Assembly (NCBI GenBank): GCA_011959105.1
Contig: BLLU01000149.1
Coordinates: forward strand, 1-64,000
Origin: Lachnospiraceae bacterium
Lineage (GTDB): Bacteria; Bacillota; Clostridia; Lachnospirales; Lachnospiraceae
Direction: 5' to 3'
DNA: 64,000 nt
Positions 41,856-51,559 of this stretch are shown here, one piece after another. Each line of letters starts with the position of its first letter. Within the stretch, counting starts at the first letter, position 1. The notes beneath the pieces were generated by a model. The model saw only the letters and a program-made list of their open reading frames with translations. It made no database searches and was not told where the DNA came from. The position numbers were made by a program, and so were the translations under genes.

Positions 41856-44144
41856 TTATTCTGCTGCCGCTTCCACCTGCAGTTCCGTTACGGTTCCAAA
41901 TCTGCAGACCAGCACTTTCCGGTAGGTTTTTCCGTACCCATGGTAATCCAGCCTGCACTGCGCCGTGCCATCCTTCCCCACTGTAATGGTATATCGGTTG
42001 AACTCTCCCTTCCGATAGGCGAAGTCCTCCCCGTTGTCCTGATAATGTTCCCATTGTCCGACTCCCGGATATACCTCCAGAAGCAGCACATCCTCTTCCT
42101 TCTCTCCCACATAAGACATGGGTTCCATGGCAGGAATCGCGCTTCCGGCCTTTATATAGATGGGACACACATCCAGGGGCGCTTCCTTGATGATCCAGGC
42201 CGGCCCCACATGCCGTTCATCGGTCCAATAATCGTACCAGATTCCCTCCGGCAGATATACCATCCTCCTGGTCATACCCTGACAAACCACAGGAGCTGCC
42301 AGGATTCGGTCTCCCAACATAAATTCGTCGTTGCAGGTCCTGGCTGCCTGGTCTTTTTCATAATGATATACCAGAGGACGCATCACCGGGGCCCCTGTCT
42401 GCTCCGTCTCCCGGAACAAATCATAAAAATAAGGGATCCAATGGTAACGCAGTTTTACATATTTCCGATAGATGTCCAAAACTTCCTGTCCGAACCGCCA
42501 GGGCTCCTGGGGTCTGGTTCCCATGGCGGAATGATTGCGGAACAGGGGAGAGAAACAACCCACCTGCACCCAGCGGGCCAGCAATTCCCCGGTGGTGTCG
42601 GATCCAAAACCTCCCACGTCCGTGCCCGCGAAAGTCATCCCGGACAGACCCAGATTGCATAACTGGGGAATCGCCATCTGCAAATGCGCCCAGATACTGT
42701 GGTTGTCCCCGGTCCAGCAGGTGGTATATTTCTGACTTCCCGCATAACAGGCTCTGGTGATCACAAAGGGTCTGCGGCCATCCAGGCGCTTTAATCCCTC
42801 GTAAGTACCCCTGGCCATCAAATGCCCATACACATTGTGCATCCTGGCATGGTTTGCCTCCTTGTCCTCATCGGTAAACACCACATCCTCCGGCAGAGGT
42901 CCCTTAAAGCTGGCAGGCTCATTCATATCGTTCCAGATCCCCCGGACGCCCTGCTCCAGCAGGAATTTCTGTTTCTCGCCCCACCACTGCCGCACGGCAG
43001 GATTGCCGAAATCCGGGAAGGCCGCGTCACCGGGCCACACCGCATTGATATAGACCTGGCCTTCCGGCGTCCTGGCAAAGTATCCTTTCTCTACGCCCTC
43101 CTCATAGACGGCATACCCGGCCTCTTTCTTAACGCCCGGATCATTGATGACCACCGGCTTAAATCCCCGCTGGACCAGAGTCTTCAGATAACCCGCCGCA
43201 TCGCCGTGATACCGTTTTTGGTTCCAGGTAAACACCTTATAATCCTGCATATAATCAATGTCAAAATGAATGGCGTCACAGGGAATATCCTGCTCCCGCA
43301 TTCCCCGGGCAATCTCCTCCATATCCTCCTGTGTGGTATATCCCCATCTGGACTGATGGTATCCCAGCGTCCACTTCTGGGGCAGGGGGCAAGTTCCCGT
43401 GAGATAGGTATACTGAGAAAGCACTTCCGCCATGGAATTTCCCGCCATATAGTAATAATCCAGATTCCCTGCTGCCGCGCCGAAGTAATAATACTTCTCC
43501 GATTCCTGGCCCATATTGAAGAAGCTCTTATAAGTGTTGTCCAGAAACACACCATACACATGCTCTCCCGTCAACGCCATAAAAAAGGGAATAGATTTAT
43601 ACAGCGCCTTGAAGCTGTCCACCTGGGGATCCGGATTGTCCGTGTTCCACATCTCGTAGTCATAGCCTCGCTTATCCAAAAATCCCGTCTTGTCTCCCAG
43701 GCCGTAAAAATGAGCATCTTCCGGCAGCTGTTTCAGTATGTCAAAGGCATGGTCCATACCTCTGTCGGCCTTGTGCCCTTCGCTGGCCAGAATTTTCAGT
43801 GCCTCATCGCTGACCACCTGCAGAGGCTGGCGCTCTCCCCGGTAGTCCTGACACACCGCATTGCCCTTCTCGTCATAAAAATCCACATAGAACCCGTCGC
43901 TGACCCGAACGGACAGGGCTGCTGTGCGAATCCACAGACCATCTTCCCCATCCTCCAGGGTCAGTTCCACCGCCATTTCCTTTTCTTCCAGAATGGCCTT
44001 GGAGTCATGGGTGTCGCTCTCCAGACCACAGAATACATTGATGATCCGGGGCGTTACCGCCCGGATCTCCCCTTTGCCATGCTCAAATTCCAATATAACT
44101 TTCTGCCCTGAAACCACATAATTTTTACGCTTTCCCAGATTCAT
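41856..44144 (-). CDS. GH31 alpha-glucosidase
   Basis: A 762-residue intracellular GH31 enzyme predicted to release glucose from the non-reducing end of maltodextrins. It has an N-terminal beta domain (HFYGLGDKTGFLDKRG is the GH31 N-domain hallmark), the catalytic barrel with nucleophile Asp in GIWNDMNEPASF (about 403) and acid/base region CWTGDNHSIWAHLQ, and a C-terminal beta domain with a DUF5110-like end. No signal peptide is present. AGGAACAGG precedes the ATG. It is the last gene of the alpha-glucan cluster; the gap to the HAD gene contains the structured repeat. Confidence 0.92.
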   Translation of the reverse strand: MNLGKRKNYVVSGQKVILEFEHGKGEIRAVTPRIINVFCGLESDTHDSKAILEEKEMAVELTLEDGEDGLWIRTAALSVRVSDGFYVDFYDEKGNAVCQDYRGERQPLQVVSDEALKILASEGHKADRGMDHAFDILKQLPEDAHFYGLGDKTGFLDKRGYDYEMWNTDNPDPQVDSFKALYKSIPFFMALTGEHVYGVFLDNTYKSFFNMGQESEKYYYFGAAAGNLDYYYMAGNSMAEVLSQYTYLTGTCPLPQKWTLGYHQSRWGYTTQEDMEEIARGMREQDIPCDAIHFDIDYMQDYKVFTWNQKRYHGDAAGYLKTLVQRGFKPVVINDPGVKKEAGYAVYEEGVEKGYFARTPEGQVYINAVWPGDAAFPDFGNPAVRQWWGEKQKFLLEQGVRGIWNDMNEPASFKGPLPEDVVFTDEDKEANHARMHNVYGHLMARGTYEGLKRLDGRRPFVITRACYAGSQKYTTCWTGDNHSIWAHLQMAIPQLCNLGLSGMTFAGTDVGGFGSDTTGELLARWVQVGCFSPLFRNHSAMGTRPQEPWRFGQEVLDIYRKYVKLRYHWIPYFYDLFRETEQTGAPVMRPLVYHYEKDQAARTCNDEFMLGDRILAAPVVCQGMTRRMVYLPEGIWYDYWTDERHVGPAWIIKEAPLDVCPIYIKAGSAIPAMEPMSYVGEKEEDVLLLEVYPGVGQWEHYQDNGEDFAYRKGEFNRYTITVGKDGTAQCRLDYHGYGKTYRKVLVCRFGTVTELQVEAAAE

Positions 44145-44167
44145 ATTCCTGTTCCTTTCTTATTAAA

Positions 44168-44360
44168 GTTCCGCATGTCCCCTACAAGCGCAACTTTCCT
44201 GTGCTGTCTGTTCGGACGCTTTGCGTCCGCACAGGCAGCAGTGCGCTTTCCGGGCACATGCTGTTTTTTGATTTCAGTTCCGCATGTCCCCTACAAGCAC
44301 ATCCCTCCTGTGCTGTCTGTCCGGACGCTTTGCGTCCACACAGGCAGCAGTGTGCTTTTC
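44168..44360. repeat. Tandem pair of structured 84-bp repeats
   Basis: Two copies (44168-44251 and 44277-44360, period 109 bp) share GTTCCGCATGTCCCCTACAAG, CTGTGCTGTCTG, GGACGCTTTGCGTCC and CAGGCAGCAG. Each can fold into a long hairpin with GGACGC-TTT-GCGTCC at the tip. The outer stem is AAGCGCA/TGCGCTT in copy 1 and AAGCACA/TGTGCTT in copy 2, a compensatory change. Copy 2 lies inside the 3' end of the HAD gene and codes for its last 28 residues; copy 1 is beyond its stop. Confidence 0.85.
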
Positions 44361-45098
44361 AGACAGCAAAATGTCCGCCACTTTTCCCCAGTCTCCGTCC
44401 ATTACGCGGTAGGTGGGTCTGTATTTTCCCTGGGGCTGAGGCGAGGTGGCCGTGTGGAGATAGAGGCTGTCCATCCCCATCCCGACGGCCCCTGCTATAT
44501 CGGAAAACTCATCATTTCCCACCATGATGCTCCTGGCCGGGTCCAGACCATATCGCTCCAGCAATCTGGTGAAAAAGGCGGCACAGGGCTTTTTACAGCC
44601 TTCTTCCGAGGATATCAGGATGCCGTCAAAGCAGTCCGCAAGGCCCAGCAGTTCCAGTTCCGGCCTGGTAAAGTCGCTCTGGGCATTGGACAGCAGATAC
44701 AGACGGCCGCCCCGGCGGCGCAGTTCCCCCAGAGTCTCTTTCACTCCATCATACACCCGGAGCATCTGTCTGGACAAGGCCCGAAAGAAAATAGCCGTCA
44801 TCCGGGCCGTCTCTCGATCACAGGCCACAGCCTTTTCCAGAAAAAGGCCCCGGAATACTTCCGTCAGATCCGGCTCCACCAGCAGGTCCTCCTGCTCCGC
44901 CCCTCCGGCTCCGCCCCCCATCCGCCCGGCGTATTCCCTCTCCAGGCGGCGGAACCCGGAGCGCAGTCCGGATGCGGTATAGGCTGCCCCCAGGGAAGTG
45001 TATAACTCACTCATTTTCCGCCACAGATACGGCTTCTCCTCGTTGGTGCGGATATCCGCCAATGTTCCGTACAGATCAAAGATATAATTGTCATACAT
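44274..45098 (-). CDS. HAD-superfamily hydrolase
   Basis: A 274-residue HAD phosphatase. Motif I is FDLYGTL (residues 7-13), motif II LLSNAQ, motif III KKPC, motif IV GNDEFSDIAGA. A helical cap lies between motifs I and II and contains an odd GGGAGGAEQ insertion. The C-terminal 28 residues (KHTAACVDAKRPDRQHRRDVL) are encoded by the structured repeat and are not part of the fold; the ancestral stop was probably earlier. GGAGA precedes the ATG, 14 bp after the debranching enzyme gene. It may dephosphorylate a sugar phosphate in this pathway, but its substrate is unknown. Confidence 0.87.
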   Translation of the reverse strand: MYDNYIFDLYGTLADIRTNEEKPYLWRKMSELYTSLGAAYTASGLRSGFRRLEREYAGRMGGGAGGAEQEDLLVEPDLTEVFRGLFLEKAVACDRETARMTAIFFRALSRQMLRVYDGVKETLGELRRRGGRLYLLSNAQSDFTRPELELLGLADCFDGILISSEEGCKKPCAAFFTRLLERYGLDPARSIMVGNDEFSDIAGAVGMGMDSLYLHTATSPQPQGKYRPTYRVMDGDWGKVADILLSEKHTAACVDAKRPDRQHRRDVLVGDMRN

Positions 45099-45112
45099 TT
45101 TGTTATTCTCCG

Positions 45113-47092
45113 CTATTGTTCCAGCGCCTCATATACCCGCAGAATCTCCCCCACGCTCCAGGCCTGGGCAAAGCAGCCCTTGGAGCAAACAGGATTTTCT
45201 CCGTCGTAGATCTCCGGCAGCTGACCCACGCAGCCCTCCCGAAGAGCCGTCTCGATGCCCCTGAGCTGTTCCCGCACACAGGATTTGGCCTGACGGGAAT
45301 AGCCGTGAACTTTCAAATAGGCCAGATAATATCCTCCCAGGGGGAAGGTCCACACGGTTCCCTGGTGATATGCCAGATCCCGGTCCAACTGCGCCCCGCC
45401 ATAGAAAGGATGGAACTGGGCGTCTTCGGGAGCCAGAGAACGCAGTCCCACGGGGGTATAGAGTTTGCGGAACACCGTCTCCACCACCTGTTTTTCCTTC
45501 TCTTCAGGCAGAAGGGAAAAAGGCAGGGATACCGCCCAGATCTGGTTGCACCGCACCTGATCGTCTGCCGGCGTACCGGATATCACGTCCCGCAGACATC
45601 CTTTTTCTTCATTCCAGAAAAGTTTGCCGAAGGCGGCATGGACTTTGTCTGCCAGTGCCCCGTAACCGGGCTCTTCCTCCTGGGTTCCCATGGTCCCGGC
45701 CCGGCCTGCGGATTGCCCTTTGGAAAATTCCTCCATAATCCGCAGCGCATTGTACCAGTACGCATTGACCTCCACCGGCTTACCATGCCTGGGAGTGGGC
45801 AGAATATCCTCCACCCGCACATCCATCCAGGTCACCTGATCGTAACCCTGCCCTGCCAGGATCAGGCCGTCCCCGTCCATATGGATTCCGTAGTCCGTAC
45901 CCTGGGCATACCATTTTATAATATCCTGCATCACCGGGTAGGCCTGCTTTAAAAAGTCATTGTCCCCGGTTCTCTTGATATACTCATACACAGCCAGAAT
46001 AAACAGCAGCGCCGCATCCACCGTGTTATAGGCCGCCGCTTCCGTCCCCTCCGGGAACAGATTGGGCATCAGCCCCCTGCGGCAGTGAGCCATAAAGGTC
46101 TGCAGGATACTTCTGGCCGTATCATACTGCCGGGTAGAAAGGCAGCACCCCACCAGCGCAATCATGGTATCCCTTCCCCAATCTTCGAAAAAGGGGAAAC
46201 CCGCCAGAATAGTCTTCTCCCCTGTGGAATCCCTTTGGGAAATAAACTGATCCGCAGCGGCCGCCAGCACCCTTGCGGTCTCGTCAGGAAAACGCCCCTG
46301 GAGATTTTTCCGATGGTTTGCCACATTTTGCAGAATCTCCGTCATACCGGGCAGGGCTTCCTCCATACCATAGACAATCTCCAGCGTTTCTTCCTGCCCC
46401 TGCTCCACGGAGAAGCAGATCTCATGGTTCACGGCGCTGCGTCCCAAGGCCATCTTGCCGTCTCTCACATCGTCCTGATAATACAAATCCTCCCGGTACA
46501 GAACAGGCAGTTCCCGGCAATCTCCGTTGGTGCGCAGATACAAAGTCTGTCCGTTGGACTGAATTCTGTCCTTGGCAAATATAAATTCCTGCTTCACCGA
46601 AAGTCTCTGTCCTTTCGGTACAAATTGCAAATGGGGACGCACCCGCAGCGTAGCACGGTCCAAAGACCGATTCCTGATTCGGTAGGAGATGCCCACCACA
46701 TTCCTGCCCTGCATCAGGGCGATGGTCCGCGCCACTTCCACTCCCTCCGCCAGATAATTCCAGGTGGGATAATCCTCATAAGCGAATTCGGTCTGGAGGC
46801 GGTATCCCTCCTCCCTTTTCTCATGACACTGAAAGTCCTGGCTGGACAGAAACATCCGGCGCATACGGGAACCCTCTCCCCCCAGTTCCAGCACTTCCTC
46901 CAGCCTGTGTACCATGTTGAAGCGATGGTTGGGCGAATGGGTGCAGGCCATCAGCACTGCCTGGTCATTCCGGCTGCAGGAGGCGATCATGCTCAGGGAG
47001 GAGAAGCCTCCCAGGCCATTGGCCATCAAATAACAGTTTTCCTCGCCCCTGTCAAAGGTTTTCCAGTCCTGTTTTCCATATAAAAACTTCAT
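45113..47092 (-). CDS. Glycogen debranching enzyme (amylo-alpha-1,6-glucosidase)
   Basis: A 659-residue enzyme of the GDE/GH133 type that hydrolyses alpha-1,6 branch stubs. The N-terminal bacterial GDE domain (LMANGLGGFSSLSMIASCSRN, residues about 20-40, through 220) is followed by an (alpha/alpha)6 barrel with AGFPFFEDWGRDTMIAL (about 302), HCRRGLMPNLFPEG and ILPTPRHGKPVEVNAYWYNAL. No signal peptide. It begins 1 bp after the pullulanase stop, so the two debranching activities are co-translated. Confidence 0.92.
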   Translation of the reverse strand: MKFLYGKQDWKTFDRGEENCYLMANGLGGFSSLSMIASCSRNDQAVLMACTHSPNHRFNMVHRLEEVLELGGEGSRMRRMFLSSQDFQCHEKREEGYRLQTEFAYEDYPTWNYLAEGVEVARTIALMQGRNVVGISYRIRNRSLDRATLRVRPHLQFVPKGQRLSVKQEFIFAKDRIQSNGQTLYLRTNGDCRELPVLYREDLYYQDDVRDGKMALGRSAVNHEICFSVEQGQEETLEIVYGMEEALPGMTEILQNVANHRKNLQGRFPDETARVLAAAADQFISQRDSTGEKTILAGFPFFEDWGRDTMIALVGCCLSTRQYDTARSILQTFMAHCRRGLMPNLFPEGTEAAAYNTVDAALLFILAVYEYIKRTGDNDFLKQAYPVMQDIIKWYAQGTDYGIHMDGDGLILAGQGYDQVTWMDVRVEDILPTPRHGKPVEVNAYWYNALRIMEEFSKGQSAGRAGTMGTQEEEPGYGALADKVHAAFGKLFWNEEKGCLRDVISGTPADDQVRCNQIWAVSLPFSLLPEEKEKQVVETVFRKLYTPVGLRSLAPEDAQFHPFYGGAQLDRDLAYHQGTVWTFPLGGYYLAYLKVHGYSRQAKSCVREQLRGIETALREGCVGQLPEIYDGENPVCSKGCFAQAWSVGEILRVYEALEQ

Positions 47093-47093
47093 G

Positions 47094-49085
47094 TCAGTCC
47101 TCCCTTAAATATCCCAATAGCACACCGCTGCCCGCCGGGACAGAGATCTTTCCCCGCCGGGGCGTCTGTTCCTCCCCTTCATAATCCGTACACTGCCCGT
47201 CCGCCAGGACCTCCCAGGCGCCTGCCGGCAGCTCTATCTGCGCGTCATGGGAAGAAGCATTGTAGGCGACAAACAGTTTGTCTCCCCGGGTATGGTAACC
47301 GATGGTGCTCCCTTCCTGCGCCTTCTGCCGCTCCAGGGGCCTGTTGTCCATGCAGAACGCCACTACACCGGGTCCGGGAATCTGTTTCTCCAGGAGACGG
47401 GCCGCAGCGTCCGCGCTTTTGTCGCACAGCCCGGGAAGCCGTTTCCGCAGCCGGATCAGACCCCGGTAGTAGTCCACCAGTTCTCCATATTCCAGGGTCT
47501 GCCGCCACCGCAGCATATTGAGTTCCGGATCGGAGCGATAGCTGTTTTCCTCCCCCAGCTTTGTACGGCCAAACTCTTCCCCCGCCTGAAAGAACAGATT
47601 GCCCTGGCAGGTAAAGTAAATCAACGCTGCCAGTTTGTTGGCGGAAAGCACATCCTCATAGGACTTGGTAAAGTCCGCCTCCCGGCCATGAAGGGACATG
47701 ACCAGCTTATCCCACAGGGTTAAATTGTCATGGGAGGACACATAATTGATGATCTGGGAGCAGCTTCTGGAGCGAAATCCATCCTGTCCGGCCTCTCCCC
47801 GCCATGCCGTCACGGCCTCCAGAACTTTCTCCTCCAGATCCTTTCCCCCGTTGACAAATCCCGGCTCCTCTTCATAGAATACATGCCCTTTGATCACATC
47901 CCTGGTATTATCGCAGAACATGGCCACGCCTTCATCCAAATACTGGATATTTTTCTTCAGCGCAGCACGGGTATCCTTCTCCATGGGGGAATCCGCCGCA
48001 CTCCAGGGCTCCCCATACAGCAGCTTCTCCCCCCGTCCGAACTCCCGGTCCAGTTCCCTTCTGATACGATTCATCAGTTCCACTGTCATAAGGCCCATCA
48101 GATCAAAACGAAAACCGTCCAGATGGTATTCTCTGGCCCAGTACATCACGGAATCCATGATATAATTGTCAACCATCTTCCGCCCGATGGCCATATCACT
48201 GCCGCAGGCGGAACCATTGGACAGGCTGCCGTCCTCCAGACGGCGGCAATAGTATCCCGGCGCAGTCCTTTCCAGCCAGGAATCCGCATCGTGGGTGTGG
48301 TTGTACACCACGTCCATAATTACCCGAATGCCCGCCCGGTGCAGGGCCTGTATCATCTCTTTGCACTCCCGGATCCGCACGGTGCCGTCGCAGACATTCG
48401 TGGCATAAGATCCCTCCGGCACATTGTAGTTCACCGGGTCATAACCCCAATTGAACTGCTCTCCGCCCCCTTCCTCATCCAGCCATCCATAGTCGAAAAA
48501 AGGAAGCAGATGAACATGGGTAACCCCCAGTTCTTTCAGATAGGCCATACCTGTGGGATGGCTGCCGTTCCCGTCAAGCCCCCCGGTCTCCACAGTGAAC
48601 GCCTTATATTTTCCCCGATATGCCTGGGGCACCCCACTGTCCGGATCATGGGAGAAGTCTTTAATATGCAGTTCATAGATAATATTTTCCGCAGGAAGGG
48701 CAGGAGCCCGGTCGGTCTCAAACCCTTCCGGATCGGTGCGCTTCAGGTCCACCACCATGCTGGGGTAGCCGTTGATCCCACAGCCCACGGCATAAGGGTC
48801 GGCAGTTTGCACGGACGCCCCTTTTGTCCAAATGCGGTAATCATAGTAAAAACCATGGTAATCTCCCTCCAGCCGCCGATGCCAGACCCCTCTGAGGCCT
48901 TTTTCCATATCCAGGCTTTGAAGGGCCTGGGCTCCGCCCTCCCCGTACAGACACAGTTCCACCCTGTCCGCAAAGGGTGCCCATAACTTGAAATCCGTTC
49001 CCTGGGGCGTACAGGCCGCCCCCAGATCTTTCCCGTCATAAGAATTATCAATGTCAAACGCTTTATTATACCTAAATCTTTCCAT
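47094..49085 (-). CDS. pulA: Type I pullulanase (GH13)
   Basis: A 663-residue intracellular GH13 debranching enzyme cleaving alpha-1,6 bonds of branched maltodextrins. An N-terminal CBM48-like domain (FKLWAPFADRVELCLY) precedes the barrel with the four conserved regions DVVYNH (about 256), GFRFDLMGL (nucleophile Asp, about 323), YGEPW (acid/base Glu, about 355) and YVSSHDNLTLWDKL (about 450). The YNWGYDPVNY-type motif of type I pullulanases is present as FNWGYDPVNYNVPEGSY. No signal peptide, so it acts on imported glucans. First gene of the pulA-GDE-HAD-GH31 run, 112 bp downstream of malG with a terminator between. Confidence 0.93.
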   Translation of the reverse strand: MERFRYNKAFDIDNSYDGKDLGAACTPQGTDFKLWAPFADRVELCLYGEGGAQALQSLDMEKGLRGVWHRRLEGDYHGFYYDYRIWTKGASVQTADPYAVGCGINGYPSMVVDLKRTDPEGFETDRAPALPAENIIYELHIKDFSHDPDSGVPQAYRGKYKAFTVETGGLDGNGSHPTGMAYLKELGVTHVHLLPFFDYGWLDEEGGGEQFNWGYDPVNYNVPEGSYATNVCDGTVRIRECKEMIQALHRAGIRVIMDVVYNHTHDADSWLERTAPGYYCRRLEDGSLSNGSACGSDMAIGRKMVDNYIMDSVMYWAREYHLDGFRFDLMGLMTVELMNRIRRELDREFGRGEKLLYGEPWSAADSPMEKDTRAALKKNIQYLDEGVAMFCDNTRDVIKGHVFYEEEPGFVNGGKDLEEKVLEAVTAWRGEAGQDGFRSRSCSQIINYVSSHDNLTLWDKLVMSLHGREADFTKSYEDVLSANKLAALIYFTCQGNLFFQAGEEFGRTKLGEENSYRSDPELNMLRWRQTLEYGELVDYYRGLIRLRKRLPGLCDKSADAAARLLEKQIPGPGVVAFCMDNRPLERQKAQEGSTIGYHTRGDKLFVAYNASSHDAQIELPAGAWEVLADGQCTDYEGEEQTPRRGKISVPAGSGVLLGYLRED

Positions 49086-49148
49086 GACAGCTCCCGTTTA
49101 CCCGCTTCGCCGGGCGTTTATTTCCAGTTAATATCCACGCAACAAGTC

Positions 49149-49193
49149 AAAAAAAGAGCCGCTGCAAAAAGAAGTACTGATTCGCAGCGGCTC
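49149..49193 (-). terminator. Terminator after malG
   Basis: GAGCCGCTGC and GCAGCGGCTC form a 10-bp GC-rich stem, followed on the minus strand by seven T. It separates malEFG from the pullulanase gene, which may be expressed by read-through or from an unrecognised promoter. Confidence 0.88.
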
Positions 49194-49197
49194 CGCA

Positions 49198-50049
49198 TTA
49201 TCCTTTAACAGCTCCCGACAATCCTTCCACATAGCATCTCTGTGTCAGTACAAACAGGATGGATATGGGAATGGATATCAATACGCAGCCCGCATAGAAT
49301 TGCGTATAGAAGGTCTCCACATACTCCCTCTCCAACATGGTCCACAGACCGATGGCAATGGTGTAGTATTTGGTATCATTTCCCATGATGACCTTGGCGA
49401 AAATGTAATCCACCCAGGGCCCCATGAAAGTGGTGATCAACGTGTAGGTGATGATCGGCTTGGACATGGGGATGGTCACATGGATGAAGGTATCCCACTT
49501 GGTGGCCCCGTCAATGTAAGCCGCCTCGTCTATTGTCTTAGGTATGGTGTCAAAGAAGCCCTTGGCCATATAAAATCCCAGGCCCGCTCCGCCGGAGTAA
49601 ACCATCACCAGCGCAATCTGCTTCAGCATGCCCGTCTCCAAAAAGCCCAGGCCCTTCAGGATATAGTACACGGCGATCATGGACATGAAGCCGGGGAACA
49701 TGCCCAGAATCAGGGCAACGTTCATAAAAGGCTTACGCATCTTAAACCGCAGGCGGCTCATACAATAGGACACACAGAGTACAAAAAACGCCGCGATAAT
49801 CGTGCTGAATATGGCGATCACCAGGGTGTTGGTGAACCAGCGGAAGAAGTCGATCTGGCTGGTGGGCTTGAACAAATTGGCGTAATTGTCCAGCGTAAAG
49901 CCGCGGGGCCAGATATAACTCTTATAGGAACCGCCCTCTTTTCTAAAAGAGGTCAGCACCACATAAAATATGGGCAGTACCCAGATAAAGCTGAGTATGG
50001 CCAGCAATATATGGACAAATGTGTTGGTGATAAATCTTTTTGCTTTCAT
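49198..50049 (-). CDS. malG: Maltodextrin ABC transporter permease MalG
   Basis: A 283-residue permease with six membrane helices and the EAA loop (DEAAYIDGATKWDTFIHVTIP). The N-terminus FVHILLAILSFIWVLPIFYVVLTSFRKEGG and C-terminus SIPISILFVLTQRCYVEGLSGAVKG are typical of MalG/MdxG. Its ATG overlaps the malF stop (TAATG). The ATPase partner is not encoded here. Confidence 0.92.
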   Translation of the reverse strand: MKAKRFITNTFVHILLAILSFIWVLPIFYVVLTSFRKEGGSYKSYIWPRGFTLDNYANLFKPTSQIDFFRWFTNTLVIAIFSTIIAAFFVLCVSYCMSRLRFKMRKPFMNVALILGMFPGFMSMIAVYYILKGLGFLETGMLKQIALVMVYSGGAGLGFYMAKGFFDTIPKTIDEAAYIDGATKWDTFIHVTIPMSKPIITYTLITTFMGPWVDYIFAKVIMGNDTKYYTIAIGLWTMLEREYVETFYTQFYAGCVLISIPISILFVLTQRCYVEGLSGAVKG

Positions 50050-51446
50050 TATTGGAACGCCCCCTCATCTTTGTAGGAACCGGTATGCCGGTAGGTCAAC
50101 AGTGACAAAGTAGCCAGAATAATGAACACCAGGATACCGATTACGGCTCCCAGATTGTAGTCCTTCTGCGTGATGGTCAGCCGGTACAGCCAGGTAACCA
50201 GCAGGTCGGTCTTGCCCGCGTAATAGTAATCCAATGTGTCGGGCCCGCCCCCGGATAGCAGGAATATCACGTTAAAGTTGTTGATATTGCCTGTGAAGGA
50301 CGTGATCAGGTTGGGCGTCATGATGAATACGATATACGGAATTGTAATTTTCCTGAAGATTACAAAGGCGCTGGCGCCGTCAATCTTGGCCGCCTCATAC
50401 AACTCCGCCGGGATGTTCTGCAGGATGCCTGTGGTGGACAGCATGGTAAAGGGAATACCGATCCACAGGTTGATGCAGATAATGGTGATCTTAGCCAGCG
50501 TAGGGTCTGTAAAGAAAGGAATAGACTCCGTGGTGCCGATCATGCCAATCTCCCGCAGCAGCACGTTCACGGGACCGTTGGCGTTGAAAATGGTTCTCAT
50601 GCTCAGCAGGGACACGAACTGGGGCACTGCGATGGACAGCACAAACATAAATCTCCAGAAACCCTTAATCCGGGTACCCTTGCGGTTAATCAGCAGGGCC
50701 AGGATGATACCCAGGATAAAGCAGCTGAAGGTGGCGAACACCGCCCAGATCAGCGTCCAGCTGAGTACCGGCCAGAAGGTGGCGGCCAGCTTACTTCCCT
50801 GTCCCAACATAGTCTTAAAATTATCTAAACCCACCCAGGTAAACAGATTTCCGGGCGGCTGATGCTCATGGTCATAGCTGGTAAACGCAATCAGGATCAT
50901 AAATACCAGCGGTACAATGGTAAAAATAATGATACCTATGATGGGCAGAGCCATCAATCCGGTATGGATATTCTCTTCCCGAAGGGAGAGCAGATCGTCC
51001 TTGAAGGAGGGAACATGCATTTCCCGTTCCTTCCGCAGCTGAGTGCAGTAAGCGCTCTTTGCAGACATGCAGGCCACAAAGATGACAGCCAGCGTAAGTA
51101 CAATGGTGATTACACCGTACAGCAGGAACAGCATGGAATTGTCTCCTGCGGTATATTCATAGATTCCCAGGGCTTCGTTGTAGGTCTGTCCCTGCTCCTT
51201 GGTACCCAGGGTAATAAAGTTCCCGATGGAACTTATGCCGAATGTTGCCATGTAAAAGATATAGGCGATCTCGATTGCCAGGAAGATCAGCCCCCGTATT
51301 ATCTGTTTGTTCAAAATATTTCCGAGGCCAAAGACAAAAAGCGAACCCTTTGTGAGCGCGTTTCCTTTTACAATCGCTTCACCGACACTTGCATCGCTGG
51401 GTCTCCCGGAAGTTGTCTGCAATTTATTCTTCTTCAAAGCCCCCAT
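50049..51446 (-). CDS. malF: Maltodextrin ABC transporter permease MalF
   Basis: A 465-residue permease. Besides the six core helices with an EAA loop (YEAAKIDGASAFVIFRKITIP), it has N-terminal extra helices and a soluble insertion, giving the greater length usual for MalF/MdxF. I use ATG at 51446, which follows GAGGAGG; the track start is 15 bp upstream without better support. A hairpin separates malE from malF and probably lowers the level of this gene relative to the binding protein. Confidence 0.92.
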   Translation of the reverse strand: MGALKKNKLQTTSGRPSDASVGEAIVKGNALTKGSLFVFGLGNILNKQIIRGLIFLAIEIAYIFYMATFGISSIGNFITLGTKEQGQTYNEALGIYEYTAGDNSMLFLLYGVITIVLTLAVIFVACMSAKSAYCTQLRKEREMHVPSFKDDLLSLREENIHTGLMALPIIGIIIFTIVPLVFMILIAFTSYDHEHQPPGNLFTWVGLDNFKTMLGQGSKLAATFWPVLSWTLIWAVFATFSCFILGIILALLINRKGTRIKGFWRFMFVLSIAVPQFVSLLSMRTIFNANGPVNVLLREIGMIGTTESIPFFTDPTLAKITIICINLWIGIPFTMLSTTGILQNIPAELYEAAKIDGASAFVIFRKITIPYIVFIMTPNLITSFTGNINNFNVIFLLSGGGPDTLDYYYAGKTDLLVTWLYRLTITQKDYNLGAVIGILVFIILATLSLLTYRHTGSYKDEGAFQ

Positions 51447-51469
51447 ACGGAACCTCCTCATATTTTAGG

Positions 51470-51505
51470 GGAGCTAAGGAAACCCCAAAGGGTATCCTTA
51501 GCTCC
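51470..51505 (-). promoter_or_regulatory. malE-malF intercistronic hairpin
   Basis: GGAGCTAAGGA and TCCTTAGCTCC form a perfect 11-bp inverted repeat with a 14-base loop in the 113-bp gap. On the minus strand it is followed by CCCTAAAATATG rather than a T-run, so it is more likely an mRNA-stabilising or partial-termination hairpin than a full terminator. Confidence 0.7.
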
Positions 51506-51559
51506 AGATCTCAATTTTCCGTCTATACTTTCATTCTGCTTGTGAGAAATACCGCAGGA

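Noticed and set aside
47730-48986. Plus-strand 418-aa ORF opposite pullulanase, and similar ones at 42822-44111, 31374-32462 and 20069-21397
   Set aside because: All lie antisense to genes with intact family motifs and show His/Gln/Pro-rich shadow composition.
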